Positions 1-12,670 of a stretch of DNA of 64,000 nucleotides are shown piece by piece. The translations under genes were made by a program, and so were the position numbers. Position 1 is the first letter of the stretch. Every line of letters begins with the position of its first letter. Below the pieces are notes generated by a model. That model ran no database searches. It saw only the letters and a program-made list of their open reading frames with translations, and was not told where the DNA came from. The DNA comes from Perkinsus olseni (Eukaryota; Perkinsozoa; Perkinsida; Perkinsidae). The stretch lies in the NCBI GenBank assembly GCA_013115135.1, contig JABANP010000281.1:1-64000 (forward strand), given 5' to 3'.

Positions 1-622
1 GTGAACAGCTATCTTTGGATAGTGTCAAGTGATAAGGCTGAACTGCAGTGGCTAGGGATCGTAGTGAAAGTCCTATAGAAGTAACGAAGCCGAGTGGGAG
101 GAATGGCGGAAAGTTTACGCCGGAAACAGGTCTCACTCGTTGCAGTCGGTAACCTCCTACCGAGTCCGTGGGATGTTATCTTCTCCGTATTCGAGTTGCA
201 AATGCCAGCGGATCTGGTCAGAAATAAGTGCCCGACAGGTGCCTTGAACCTCCTTCGACAAGTGCCATGCTATCAAGTTTCAGAGATACCTGGCCATTCA
301 AGAAGACGGACAACCTATGAACAGTAGCCAAAATCACATCCTGAGTTCATACCGTGGAAGGCATTCTTGCCAACTTATGAGCTACGAAGCTAGACAGTTC
401 TTAGTGTGCTTTATCGCCCCCACAGGAGTTGAAGTTCAACTTGAACTCATCGGGTTTATAAGAATCCACACAGCCGAAACTATCTTGCGCAGTCACAGAC
501 GTGCTTCGGACCGGTCGTGATCCATGTCTCAATATCTCACTGGTAATGTAAACCCACCTTCCCATCAAGACCTGCGATTACTGTAACTCAAACCCAACAG
601 CTATTAGAGTGAGAACAACTTC
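1..622. other. No gene recognised
   Basis: Only short unrelated open frames without family motifs are seen on either strand. On the minus strand this stretch lies just 3' of the CFAP43/44-like gene and probably holds its 3' untranslated region and intergenic DNA. Confidence 0.5.
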
Positions 623-3600
623 CTAGCCGTCTGGGGCTTCCCTCGACTGATGTACATGGACAAAGCTTGGGAATGTCCGTTGACGGTAACCGTCAAGCAC
701 TGCTCGGAGCCTGACGGGATGTGCAATTCGTCAAACACGATGAGCTAAAGCTTCACTTCTGTATCTCTTTGGTGTGGCTGCGTGCCATGTCGATTTGCTC
801 CCGGTGGAGTCTGCTCTCCGCAAACCGTGCTTGTGCTTCTCGAATTTCTCGAGCGTTTTCCTCAATACGGCCGCCCCCTCCGATGGGAATCCGCTTCTCC
901 CCTGCGCGATACCTGGTCACGACATGATTAGGGGAAACTATAAAGACAGATCGTAGGAGGCACGCCAGAGCCTCCGCTGAAGAGGGCTTGGATAACGTCT
1001 CACACTGAGCTCCCTTCAGAGTCTTGACTAGCGTGCGAATCTTGCAGCGCCCTGATTGACTCGCGTTGGGCCACAGTTCGACGCAGTTCGTCCGCCTTCC
1101 GCTTGAGTTCCTGAGATCAAGGGGCCCCTTCACGCGCGGCGCGATAGATTCGGTCATGGATGCAGGCTACCTCGTTTTCCTGCCGTTGCCTGTCGTTAGT
1201 TCGCTTCACGAGTTCCAACTGAAAACGACGAGACGTCTACCTCAGTCGGTTCTACGCCGACAAATAGGGAGCCCAAGACTTCGTAGGCGGCCATTATCCT
1301 CGTGGCCATAGACCCAGCCGAGGTCCGGCGAATGCCGACGTCTCATCATCGCGACTCTGCACTTCTCAAGTTGCCTGGGGGTGGAATCGAACCCCGCTCA
1401 CTTCTTTGATCAGTGCAGCTTCCTTCTCGGCACCGCTCTGCTCCACCTTCTCTATGAGTTTTTGAGCGCGTCCTCCACATTTTTGGTCTCCCGTTTACCG
1501 TCCGGGTTTTTGCTAGATTCTGCCATCCGATGCTATCTCATGGCAGAGCTGAGATACTACCCGAAAGAACCGTCTGAAGATCCTTCGTAACCCGCATCAT
1601 CTGAATGTCTCTCGACCGTTCCTCTAGGTCCTGGGAGTAGAATCCGAGTGCTGGTGAATAGTCAGCGTTAATGCCTACAGACCTCCTTTTCCAGCGTAAG
1701 CACCGCTTGTTCCCACTCCACAAGATTCAGCTTCTTTCGGAAGTCCTTTATCTTGTGCAACACCGCCAACTTCTCCTTCGCCAGAGCGATGATGTGCCTG
1801 CCGGCGGTCACTGTGCATCCACCCGAGCTGAAGTACAAGCTCGACCTGTTCCGTATTTCGATCGCCTCTTCCGCTGGCACAACAATCGCATCGCTGCAAT
1901 CCGTGGCGACCGGGGCCTCAGGGAGGTTGAGAAGTCCCTGGAACCGGCTGGTGTTCACTGAGGGAGGGCTGCAATGACCAACCCACCTGTCTAACCATAA
2001 TGGCCACTTCGGTGTCGAACTTCTCGGTGAGTATAACCTCCCTCTGGGACGCCAGCTGGTCGAGGAGAATCTATGGAGGACTACGAGCTCAACTCGCCCA
2101 CCATGGACGATGTAGCGAGGCCGCGCGAATGGTTGGAAAATTCCCTCCTTTCCAGATTGCTGTCTTCCAGTACCCGGACGATTGCCCCGAAGGGATCGAC
2201 GAGGAGCTCTTCGGAAGGGCCATGAGACTCCGCCGGGAGAGGCAAGACCAGGGTTCTCACCGGACCTTGCGAGCTTCTGTTCGCTCCTCAGATGTAAACT
2301 GGACCTTGAGATACGCCGGATGAACGCACTGCTTGATATCGCTAATAGACGCCAGTGGTGTCACCGGCAGCGGTAGCAGCCGCAGACGCTCAATCGTGGG
2401 AGCCGCTGCCCTGTGCAGACTGGAGAAGGCGCTCTCGGACGAGAAGTGTCCAAGTAAAAAAATTCTGATCAATGGTGAAGTCCAACGGGTTCGAGGTGTG
2501 GGTCTTACCTTCACTATCCTCGTGCCTCCAACCGCCTACGATCCGGGAACGAGAGGAGGGCCGATTGAACAAGTTGTGAGACATCTGACGCGAAATAGAC
2601 GGCAATATCCAGTGGAGAAGCAGTAACTCACAAGTGGCCTCCCGTGATAGGCGTTCTTGTTTGAGGTAGCGGTATTGTCCTGATACAGCGATGATGCGGA
2701 GCCACGAAGTGGGGCTCTCCTCCACCTTATTGGCGTCCTCTCCCGGAAGTGTAGTTCGGAAAAGCGCCAGAAGCTGGTTGAAGTCCTCAGTATCGATTCC
2801 TGAGGATGAGCCTCGAGACACTCCCTGATGAGCCAGTGCTACCAGTGTTGGCCGAGGAGAACTGCTGCTTGAAGTTGGACACCTTATAACGGCAGTGAAC
2901 CTCACCAAACACCTACAGTGGAACTTACGTAATCTCTCTCCTGCCTGACGATCTCATCAGCCTCTCGCTCGAGGTCGCGAACAATCAGGCTGAAGTCCTC
3001 GAACTCCGCCCGGCACTCGGCGACCTGACAGAAGGCTGCCACCAACACGGCGAGCCAGCGAACAGGACCTTCTTCCGGACTTCGACTATCCGCTGGTTGA
3101 GGCTCTCTACCGCTGCCTTGTCTTCCTGAGACTGCCGTAGTGCCAGGTGATGCTGCAGGACCAGGAGCTCCTGCGTGAGGCTGAGGGGAAGGGACAGGAC
3201 GATTGACGCGAGCTTAGGAGGGCGGTCTGCCGTACATCTTCAAGTCAGTCTCAACCCTCGTTCGGTAGAGTTCCTTGAGGAGGCCATCATCGAAAGCAGC
3301 GGAGCTCTCCTTGATCTCAGCCTTGAGTTGTTCTAGCTCCTCTCCCAGTCGAGTACGGTAGGCCTCCTGAAGCAGCGCGAGCACTCATGCCAAGGCCGGA
3401 CCACTCTGCAGACGTAAGGGGAGCGACTTACCTGCTCTTCAGCCAGCGCTTTCTCTCTGGCGAGTTGATCAGCAAAAGCCGCCTGAAGGATACACTAGAC
3501 GTCCCAGAGGGCTGTGCCGATGACACAAGAGGGCATCGCCCGTCCTAGTGCTGTTCTTACCTTCTGGTCCTCATCCATCTCTTCCTCGGGTACTGCGTCC

Positions 3601-6600
3601 ATCCACTCCTCACGCTCCAGTCGGACCTACCGTCCACATCAGGAGACTGACGATAGTCTGTACTCATACCTCCAGAGGGCTGAGATCCTTCTTAGTTTTC
3701 AGAGTACCACCCATCATAGTGATCAATGCCTTCTGTCGACCGCCATCGTCCTCCTGTAGTTTCCGAAGGCGTTCAGTCTCGGCAGCAGCCTCAGCATCCT
3801 GTAGGCAGAAACCGAGCCTCTCTGCTGGGCAGCCAGGATCACACCTACCAGCCTCGCTCGCTCCTCCTTGCAGATCCATTTCTCGGCACGGATTTCCTTA
3901 TCAGAGACTTCGAGGACGGACTCGGGATTCTGAAAGCTAAAACACGTAAGCCAGTCGAGCTTGACCGGCGACCATCACCTCTCCAGTCGGCAACTCGCGG
4001 GCAGCAGGATCTACGGGAGGACTCTCCTCCGACTTCAACTCCTTAAGGATCGCGTGAATGCGATGGACTCGTTCCGAGATGTGCTACCACGTGAGGACGC
4101 CCCCTGCGCCTGCACAGACTTGACAGGGGTGGCAAACTCTACCTCGACCGCCTTCGTCTTCTCGACCTTCGCTCGATCGAACACTGTATTAAAAGCCCTC
4201 TTGTAATCCATGCACATCTCATTAAGGAGGTTGACTTGGATCCTGAAGAATGGAATGAGCGCACAGTAGACGCTTGTCGGTGGGACGCAGGGCAAGGATC
4301 ATTGTTCCTCGAGTCCTCGGATGGCTCGGAGAACGGTGGCCGGATAAGTTGGTATTTCAAAAACTTGTTTTATAAGCATGTTATCAGCATAATACCGAGC
4401 ATCGCTATGAGTAACCGTCTAATACCGATTTATCGGGACTTCGAGGTCCCAAGGTGCCCTGATGTTTGCGCGATAGTACCTCCTCCGAGGGCTGCTGACC
4501 AGCTCCGTCGGGTCGTAGAGGAAATCCACGCTGGTCGTGTCTGCGGCAGGGAAGCACGGGTACGCGAGTCCCGGATCAGCAGAGATGTATCCTCCGAAGG
4601 AGCTTGCGGTCCTCTCCATAGCCGGGGCATCTGAGGTGCGACGCGCTGAAGAGGCAACAATCGGCCGCAGACCAACCCACCGGCCTGAGCTCCCGCTTCT
4701 GGAGCCCTCACGGCGTCCTCGGCTGCCTTGGTGGATTCAGCAGTCCCTGGATAGAAGCCCATCACAGGCGGCTGGGCGAAAGGAGCGTACCGGATATCGG
4801 CTGGGGCAGCTCCCAGCGGCACCTCCCCCAGTTGATCAGATAGTCCTCCTGACCTCCACAGATGTTGATCGGGTTCAGAGCGTCGTCCTCGACTGGAAGA
4901 GAGCATCCACATGCGACGTCGGTGAGCCAGACGGACTCCCGAGCCTGGACGTCTCGCAGCACCTGAACGCGTGACAGGATCATCACTGGGAACCTCTGTG
5001 ATGGTACTACTCTGAGCTTCTTCAGCAGGGGGTTGGAGCTATCCGGAGCAGCAGTACCCGAGCGGAAGGGATAGTTGGCCACGCTCAAACTTCTACCCTC
5101 CTCGATAGAGTGCAGCCGTGCCATATGGACCTCCATCGGGTCCCAGAAGTCCTTCACCAGGCGGTCTCGGATGACTGCCCTCGACGCTATCTCCTCCTAC
5201 GGAACAGCCAATGACCCAAATCCGTGTTCTCTGCCCACGTCTGAAGGGCCGAACTGCCCACCTTCAGTTTTTCTCTGAGTTCACGTGATCTGCGCTCGCA
5301 CTCCTCAGCGACCTCTTGGCGTGCTTCCCAGGTCTATGCAGAACTCGTCCCTCTGAAGCATCTCCTCCTCCGGTCCGGACTGGTTGCTCTCGATGATCGA
5401 CTTCAGCCTCGCGCGTAGCTGTGCCACCTCCCTCTGCACATCCTGGACCAGCTGGATCCTCTGAGCCTCCCGGCCGTCCAAGCTCCTCCGCACTGCGGCG
5501 GCATCTTCCATTTTTTCTCTTGTGCTCCTCTAGGCTCCACACCACCAACTCATCGTCGTTGATGACTTCCTGCTGCCCGTTGTCCGGGGATGTCTCCTCC
5601 AGGCGTTCGGGCAACCTCGTGAACTCAGCGGAAGGCGCCACCACAGTGCCGGGCTGCGGTACTTGCCAAATAAACATACCGCCGTTCCCTCTGCCCGAGG
5701 CCACGGTCCCATCAGAAACAGCGACGGCTGTGACACAACCGTGAGTCGTATGAAGATGCTCGACCGTCGACGGGTGGCTATTGCGGAGGGAAAGGACGTA
5801 CAGTGTGCCGTCTGATGCTGCTGCAGCGATCTCATCACCATCCATTGAGAGCCTGCAGATCGGACGATCACCCTGGTGGAGTACCTTCACCAGTGGCAAC
5901 TCATTGGCATTGCTGGACAGGTCAGAGGGTAGGGAGTACAGTGCTACTTCTCCCCGGCGATGGTGGCGAGGATCAGGCCGTCCCCACAGGACATCATTGC
6001 GGTAACCTTGGAACTGCTGGGGAGCTCCTGCGTTGCAACTTCGAGCTTACTCGGAGTCAAGGAGGCCCCCAACCATCCGATCAAGGTCGAAGGACACCGT
6101 TACAACAGCCGAGTCGCGACCGTTAGTTATCGCGACTGCTAGTCGAGAGCCACACCAGCATACTGCACACACCTCCTGGTCACCAACAGCGTCCACGTAG
6201 GCGGCTACCTTGCTTACGTGGGAGACGACACTAAGGAGGCCGGCCTTCTCGCGGAGGGTGAGGAGGAATACATCCCCGCTCATCATATGCGCATAACAAA
6301 CCTCCCGGCCACCGGCAAGTCTTCGTGACGCTAATATCGACCACTGGGCCATCGCCGAGCTTTATCGCAGAACTCTCGAGGCCTCGGGAGACGTCCAAGA
6401 CTTTCATGGCACTATCGCGCAGGTCGATGGTCTGGACGACACCATTCTCGCTTCCTACAACTACTAGGCGGCTGCTGGGCGATACCGCGAGGCAATTGAT
6501 GGGCGCATGACTGGCTTGAAGGTACATCATCTGCGGGAGGCCGTCTGTCTTCGCCCCGAAGACACTGAGAGCTCCGCTGGACATCGCAACAAGATAGAGG

Positions 6601-8199
6601 GTGGGGTGCTCTTCCCGGCCGGGGAGGACCTTGATGTCGGTGATGCAGTCCAAGGCGCCACAATGGGTGGACCCATGATAGGCCAAACCAGGGATAGGGA
6701 CCTGAATAACAGCACCCGACTTGGCGATGGTCGATGCTCTAACACCGACCTTCTCAACTTCGTGAACTGCGTCGTCATCCCCTTGGGCCCGGTCAACTTC
6801 CTCCGCTATCATGCGGCACTGCTCAGTCATATTAGCCGACCAAAGCCGACCGCCATCGGTGCAAACCCAAAGCGTTTGACCTTCTGGCGATGAGACTACC
6901 CATTTTAGCACACCCTCGTGCCCCGTGTCCTCAGACAGAGAAGACGTTCTCACCAGTACCAGGGCCCGCTGAGTCGCCCCGTTGCTCTGCAATTGCGCCT
7001 CAAGTTGATCGGAATGCAGCGGTTCGGGTATGCGGTCCTTATGAAATGCCCAGAAGTTGATTTGGTTGCTGGTGTGCACAGTGATAAGCGTCTTATCCCC
7101 ACAGAAGAACATGTGCCGTATCGGCCCTAGAGCCTCCATGCCAATAGCGAAGTGCACCGATAGCAGCTCGTAGTCACTCCCAGCCCGTCGACGAGACTCC
7201 TCCTCAGTCAGCGGATCTTTACGCTGTTCTATTGAGAGACAAAGTAGCAGGCCGGTCGATGTGGCCACCAGCAAATGCCCCTGAGCAGCGCGGTCGCCCC
7301 CGAGGGAGATAGCCGACCTGTACTTACTGTAGGGCACCAAGCAGCTGCTGACAGAGCCCACGGAGCTTTGCCCACGGTGTTCAACAAGTCGGTGATGGTG
7401 TCACTCGCGTACTTGGTGACCAGAAAAGTCTCGTACCTGTCGATCATCTCAAGCATGACGCCGCTCTAGCCGCGAGATCGGGAACTGTACGTTTTTTCCA
7501 AGGAAGCCACCACAACTTCCTGATCTCCGATAACAGCCTGGAGGTCCTTGTGTCTGACCAGAACAGCTCACTGCACAGTCGGCATCAATTCACCCTCACT
7601 TCGGGTACGGTAGAATTCGAGTGAATCTTTGAGAAGGGCATCCGGAGGGTAGCTGGACCCACTCTAGTCCAGGAAGAGCCTATCATAGTGAGTACACCGC
7701 CAACGAACCAGCACAAGGGAATCACCTCGCGAGTCTCTGTGCTGTAAACCGCCAAATGCTGCTGCCCAGGCGTGCCGGCGAGGGCGAACAGCCTCGGCGC
7801 ACATGAAGACAATGCCACGGCGGTGAGGCCAGTGCAAGCCTTACCAACGGCTACTGTAATTTCAGTCGCGGCTTCGAGACCTTTGGGTCCGATAGGATAG
7901 ATCATGACCTATAGTGACCACCTCGCTCCGTGGTTTCCGGCAGTGCACTTCCTCACCTTTGCGGCACCGTCTAGAGCTTTGCTCGCTAGGATGAGCCGTC
8001 CAGAGTGAGAGCCAAGGAGCTGCTGGGGGCCGTCCTGCTCCGGTGGCATGCGGCAGTACGAGCATTCTTCGGTCTCAGTATCCCACACGCAGAGAACGTT
8101 GCCGACACGGTAGGCCAGTACAGACTCGTGGACGAAGACGGGAGCAGCTGCCCCTCCCACTAGGAGGTTGATGCTCAGCGAATCCATAGAGGATGTCAT
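623..8199 (-). CDS. CFAP43/CFAP44-like flagellar WD40 and coiled-coil protein (multi-exon)
   Basis: Seen: from ATG at 8199 the gene reads through many exons. The N-terminal part is WD40-like, with phrases such as VLCVWDTETEE, AVYSTETREV and LDVSRGLESS over about 8199-5560. A charged coiled-coil half follows, with RDEFCIDLGST near 5340, LLNEMCMDYKRAFNTVFDRA near 4200, RDIQMMRVTKDLQ near 1600 and a C-terminal QRTFPSFV just before the stop at 623-625. Known: CFAP43 and CFAP44 share this WD40-then-coil plan and tether inner dynein arms in the axoneme. Inference: one gene of about a dozen or more exons, with an intron at about 7910-7955 joining two WD blades in frame. I could not assign it to CFAP43 rather than CFAP44, and many middle exons are not resolved. 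It implies the organism makes motile flagella. Confidence 0.8.
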
Positions 8200-8438
8200 A
8201 TCAACGAGAAGTACTCTTCTCGAAAATCTGAATACCGCACCATTCGTAACTTTACTAAGGCGATGTTCGATGCTCAGAGAGTTCTAAGGGCTGGCCTTCA
8301 GTAGGCGTCGCCCGCAGCTACTCACACCCTCTGGATTTACAATACGCTAGCCACGGTCATACCACACGATGAGAAACTCTACTTAGCGGGGTCACTGCCG
8401 GCAGGAGGCTGCCTCGCCGATTACGGCCCGGTGGGGCT

Positions 8439-9902
8439 TCAAACTTTCAACCGATCCACAACGAAGGTGCGGAGCTCCTCCTCCTCCCATTGGTCTATGC
8501 CCAGATCAGGATGCTCCATGGAGTTGCGGGCCATCGACAGGTAGAGGACCATCTCGAACACTTCCGCCGTCATCTTGGCCGAGCCGCAACACTCAAACTC
8601 GAAGGCGTAGCGGCATGTATCTGCAACAAACGCTCCCAGAAGTGGGAAGGCAGTGGCCGGTCTACTCTCCTCATCAGTCCACATGAAGCACAAGGATCGC
8701 TCGAGGACATCATCAGTGGTGTTGTCGGCAGTGGCTAGCAGTGACAGGGCTCCGGAGGAAACATCAGGGAGACGTATACGGAAGTCGTGGAGGCCGTCCT
8801 CAGTGATCACCTGGTCAGGACAACTATGAGCTTTTCCGTTGTTGTTGTTTACTCACCACTTGGACCGTATCTGCCCCGTCAGCCGGTTCAGTAGAATCTT
8901 CCACTGGCGTGAGGACGAGAGAAACCAGCGTGTCGTCCTTGTCGGCCAATGCTAGGCGAGCAAAGCAGAAGAACTGCGGCTCTAGGAGGAGCTTGTGTCT
9001 GAGTGAGCATTTTCATAATGAAGATGCGGCATCTCGGCGACTGACTTAGTAGCCGTTGATGCTCCTGGTCGCCACTTCCAAAGCTGACCAGTAGCCAGCA
9101 GCACCCCGCGACTTGACACTCGCCCCATGTCCAGCTGCCTCATCACAGTAAGGGCCTCTGAGAACCTGGCAGGCACTCCGGCGTTGAGGCCCGGCAGCGG
9201 CCTCCTTGGACCTACGCCAGCTGGTCGAAGTCCCAGCGGCCTATGATGGTCTCCATCCCATCTGAGGTCGGTAATGCACTCCGAACTGCCGTGAGGCTGA
9301 GCGTGAGCATCTGCGCTGCTAAGGACACCTACCAAGCCGAGTCCCTTGGGCGCATCTTAGATCGCTGCTTACATCCGATATGACATCCCTCAGCCGCCGT
9401 GCCTGCTCCTCCGCTCCGATTACGCCAACACCAACCTCTTCCTTGGGTGACGCATCATTAGTGTCACCGTCGTTACACTCGAGTGACTGAGGAGACGGGG
9501 ACAGTTGTGAACAACCAGGGTAATCCTCGGGCCAACCAAGTAGCGGCCCGGCGGTCAAGAAGAGAGCAGCCAGAAGCTGAGGCTTACCATGAGAGTGTCG
9601 ATCAGCTCCTCAGCTTCATGCAGCGCCTGGCGAGCCAACCCGACCGCTGCACTAACAACCTCACTCGTGGGCATCCTGGTATGTAGCAACTACAGGGGCG
9701 TATAGGGAGAATGGTACTAACACTGACCGACCTGTGCTAGCCGTAGGGGAGCCTGTAAGCACTGCAGAGCAGCAGCCAGCTTGTCCACATTGACCGCAAT
9801 GTCCTTAGTGGCCAAGGTGTGCAGCTCCTTAGCCTTGGTGTAGCAGGAGTGGACGGTCTGGACCGCCTTGAACCCCGACACGGCGAACGAGAACAAGTCC
9901 AT
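8439..9902 (-). CDS. Unrecognised protein with N-terminal helical bundle, about 400 aa
   Basis: Not recognised. Starting at ATG 9902 (MDLFSFAVSGFKAV), successive in-frame GT-AG introns give one continuous protein: exon joins at LRLAQ/LLHTR, IDTLM/SLECN, RDVISD/VSLAA, FDQLA/FSEAL, STATK/HKLLL and DTVQV/VITED, ending RTFVVDRLKV at 8439. The first 100 residues look like an amphipathic helical bundle, loosely like the adaptor bundles ahead of some kinases. A middle part has GRWDFDQLA and GQLWKWRPG, then a beta-rich region with FFCFARLAL and CFMWTDEES that could be a PH-like fold. The GC|GTAGGT donor overlaps an apparent stop, so a naive ORF call splits this gene in two. It starts next to a 207-bp repeat (9932-10138). 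Gene certainty is good; function is unknown. Confidence 0.65.
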
Positions 9903-9931
9903 GGGAAGAGAGGGAAAACAACAGAAAGCAG

Positions 9932-10138
9932 TGATGCATGCAGTGTCATGGGAGGTGATTCCGGATGAACCCACAGAGCCAAGGAACTAGCCCCGCTCTC
10001 AAGACGGGACTATCGTCAACTTCAAACTTTATACTGGGAGGAGAGTGTTAGTCAGGTAGGGCGGTAGACATGCTGCGAGAGCATCAGGTGGGAGTGCCCG
10101 AGAGGAGCAGGCCCTGCTGGCAGGCGGACAGAGGACCC
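9932..10138. repeat. 207-bp dispersed direct repeat, copy A
   Basis: This stretch is nearly identical to 12937-13143, with a few substitutions and 1-3 bp indels. It lies about 30 bp upstream of the minus-strand start at 9902. It contains a TATA-like run (CTTTATACTGGGAGGAG, given on plus). Both copies lie upstream of minus-strand genes of unrelated sequence, so a shared promoter or 5' leader is possible but not shown. Confidence 0.85.
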
Positions 10139-10223
10139 CTTCTGTTCGACGTGGAACTATTCCAGCAACCCGCGCCAACGAAAAACCCATGAGGACAAGT
10201 CTATCAAGGCATGCGCTAATTCT

Positions 10224-10798
10224 TCACAGTTCCGCGGCCGTCTCGAAGGGGGAGAGTGGAGCAAGCTTGGCCGCGAGGTACTGCACGTAGGGATTGAGGA
10301 AGGCCGTCAGCTCAGGGGAGGTCACCAGAAGAAGGAGGATGGACAGCTGAAGGAGCGCATGGGTTGGCAACAGTAGCAGATGCATTAGAGGCGGATCTCT
10401 CTCACCGCCATGAATATCGACAGAAGGATGGTCATGACGACGTAATAGGCCGCAGTCCTCTTGCCACCTGAGCAGGGATGCCCGAAGGAGGAGTGGGAGT
10501 ACGACAGGGTAGTACTGGTGCCAGTTGAGTTCTCCTCGGGGACGGCGTAGTCACCGCTGAGTTCCTGAAGGAAACACAGCATAATAGGCCCCCCAACGAT
10601 GAAGACAGGTTCTCTTCCCACCTTGCGCTCTCTCAAGCGAGCACTACGTCTCACAGCGAGGGGCTGGGGACTCTCCTTCCCCACACTGGAAGTGGCGAAG
10701 AGGAAACCCGCGACGGCGATGAGGGTCATGGCACCAGCCAAAGCCCAGGGCAGCCAGGCGATAGTGCGGAGCTGGACGATCGCAGGGAACATATCCAT
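10224..10798 (-). CDS. Small multi-pass membrane protein, unrecognised
   Basis: Not recognised. I start at ATG 10798 (MDMFPAIVQLRT). Exon 1 (10798-10406) has a clear membrane segment (WALAGAMTLIAVAGFLFA), a basic patch (RRSARLRERK), a second hydrophobic stretch (PIMLCFLQEL) and a third (YYVVMTILLSIFMA). A 59-nt GT-AG intron (10347-10405) follows, and exon 2 (10346-10224) adds LSILLLLVTS and ends FETAAEL. The join is in frame and keeps a membrane helix continuous across the intron, which supports the model. An upstream exon cannot be excluded, because the frame stays open to about 10873 without an ATG. Probably a 3-4 helix endomembrane protein of about 170 residues. Confidence 0.6.
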
Positions 10799-11064
10799 CA
10801 CAACGCGAGGAATACCGAACTGACCACTCCCGTGATTGACTCCGAGCGCAAGGGCCGCAGAGTGTTGGTGCAAACGTCAATGATAGTGTTACATTGTCAG
10901 AGGTAGGTTAACTATTGTAGCTGCAGATTAACGTGGCCTCAGAATACAGTATTATGGCGTCGGAGTCCTCCAAGGCCATGGGTCCTCGCCGTGGCGGTAC
11001 TGCCAGTGTTGCCCCGTCTCAGTCCCTCTAGGGGAGGAGGGGGGATTCTGCTGGGCGGCCTTCG

Positions 11065-11655
11065 ATTGAGGGATACATGCAGTAGGGCAGTGGGTCCTTG
11101 ACCACTGGGATTGGTGGCATTAACCGTTACTTGAAACTGTTGTCTTAAGAATAAGGGTATCATTACCCCTCCGCCCTTGGGAGGATATAGCACATTCCAC
11201 CCAGCCATCATCAGTAGTAGATCCTTGGGCATTAACAACACCTTGCTCGATTGGAGTGGTACCGGGGGCAGAGGCAACCACTCGATAAGAGCTCACCGTC
11301 CTCTTATTGACATCAGCCGGTGGCCGCCATTGGACTACCAATACCTCCCCTTCCATTCGATAAGTCAACTCTTGAACTCTTCCCGGTGGGGCTGTGGTGG
11401 CCTCTTCAAGGAGCTTTATAGCCTCCTGTGCCGCGGAGTTTATCCGTTGGAAGGCAGCCCCAGCCCTACCCCTCAGATGCTTCTCATTGGCGGTCTTATC
11501 GGGGTGCACTACTTTACTAAGTGCTCGGAGCTTCTTCTTCACCTCCCCAACATTACTCGGTAGTCTCGGTAGGCCGAGTACTTGCATTGGAGTAGCCGAC
11601 CTAGGCAACCTCTCTATCCTCTCCAACTCCACCATCAATGGTGACTTCAACACCG
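11065..11655. repeat. Duplicated J-FN3 module, copy 1
   Basis: About 590 bp nearly identical to 14843-15430. It codes on the minus strand for a J-domain plus a fibronectin-III-like domain. Only scattered substitutions and a 1-bp indel near 11153 separate the copies, so the duplication or conversion is recent. Confidence 0.9.
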
Positions 11656-12670
11656 CCTTCGGTTGTGACAGCGCCGCCGCCTGACTGAGTCTTAGCGACC
11701 GACGAGGGGGACGGAGCTCCTGAGCCTTGGGGGCAGCTGGGGAGCCCCGAGCAGAGGCCTGTTTCCGGCGAGAAGCGCCGGCCTGCCGAGCTTGCTTCAA
11801 CTTCTCAACCAACTCCGACTTCTCGACACATCGAGAGAAGTCAATCCCCTCCTTGGTCAACTCCTCCTTCAGCATCTTAATCGTCATCCTGGCTATACCG
11901 CCTCCCGTGGACCCTCGAGCGCCGCTACCAGCAGGGGGTGGGGAGGGCTTCCTCTCAGGCCCCGGACCGGACTTGCGCCTTTTCCTAGGCGACGACAGTC
12001 GTTGTTGAGAGCCGGTCCCTTTCAGCGACCTTTTACCAGCAGTAGGAGGGACGAGCCTCCTCCTTGACGGTGGCGAGGCAGACGGAGAAGGTTTGGGCAG
12101 GTCGCTCCCCTTCAGAGACCTCTTTCGCCCAGAAGAGGTCGGCGGGACCCGTCGCCGGGCCTTTGGAGAGACCTCAGGAGTTGGCTGCGGCGCCAGGCTG
12201 CCTCGACGTGATCTCTTGCCACTAGTGGAAGGCAGCAGTCTTCGTCTTACCGCCGGCGAGCCCACCGGGGTCCTCGTGTCCTGAGCTCCCATCGACTTGC
12301 GGCCGCGCTTCTTCCCAGAAGTACTTGCAGCCACTTTAACTGGATTGCGGCGAGTCTTCAAGACAACCGACCTCCTGAGCTTCCTGGGCCGGGGCCCGGA
12401 TGCTGGCCCTGCCTCCTGCTGTTGTTGTCGATCTTCCACCGAATCCCTCCTCCTCTTCGCCGGCTTCAACACTAGTCGCCCTACACTAGGAATGACGGGC
12501 TGGCTATGGCAGCGGCTGAGGCCTTTGAGGCGAGGAATCTGCAGCAGAGTGGTGGACTTGTTATGGTCTAAAGGAGAGAGGCGTGCGCTCTTTCGTCGGG
12601 TAGGAGGGGGGCTGATGTCCATCGGGACCGGTGTCTGCCTCCCCGAACTACGGCGAGCATGACTGGACAT
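11120..12670 (-). CDS. SAP-like / DnaJ / FN3 basic protein, 3' end frameshifted
   Basis: Seen: single exon from ATG 12670 (MSSHARRSSGRQ). Residues 1-260 are a very basic Ser/Pro/Arg/Lys region with repeated GKRS and RRRL motifs, as in nuclear or chromatin-binding proteins. Then comes a SAP-like helix pair (MTIKMLKEELTKEG...KSELVEKLK), then a J-like domain with the HPDK motif (SKVVHPDKTANEK), then an FN3-like domain (VVQWRPPADVNKR). Known: J domains activate Hsp70, FN3 binds proteins and SAP binds DNA. Inference: a nuclear co-chaperone-like protein. Compared with the sister copy at 14822-15829, one extra base near 11153 stops the frame at 11120. The lost FN3 end (QVTVNATNPSGQGP) is still readable in another frame down to about 10940. 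The frame stays open upstream of 12670 through a hydrophobic stretch, so a longer N-terminus is possible. Confidence 0.7.
   Translation of the reverse strand: MSSHARRSSGRQTPVPMDISPPPTRRKSARLSPLDHNKSTTLLQIPRLKGLSRCHSQPVIPSVGRLVLKPAKRRRDSVEDRQQQQEAGPASGPRPRKLRRSVVLKTRRNPVKVAASTSGKKRGRKSMGAQDTRTPVGSPAVRRRLLPSTSGKRSRRGSLAPQPTPEVSPKARRRVPPTSSGRKRSLKGSDLPKPSPSASPPSRRRLVPPTAGKRSLKGTGSQQRLSSPRKRRKSGPGPERKPSPPPAGSGARGSTGGGIARMTIKMLKEELTKEGIDFSRCVEKSELVEKLKQARQAGASRRKQASARGSPAAPKAQELRPPRRSLRLSQAAALSQPKAVLKSPLMVELERIERLPRSATPMQVLGLPRLPSNVGEVKKKLRALSKVVHPDKTANEKHLRGRAGAAFQRINSAAQEAIKLLEEATTAPPGRVQELTYRMEGEVLVVQWRPPADVNKRTVSSYRVVASAPGTTPIEQGVVNAQGSTTDDGWVECAISSQGRRGNDTLILKTTVSSNG

Noticed and set aside
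1381..1405. B-box-like sequence GGGTTCGATTCC on minus
   Set aside because: It lies in the CFAP43/44-like gene next to a coiled-coil exon and lacks other tRNA parts.
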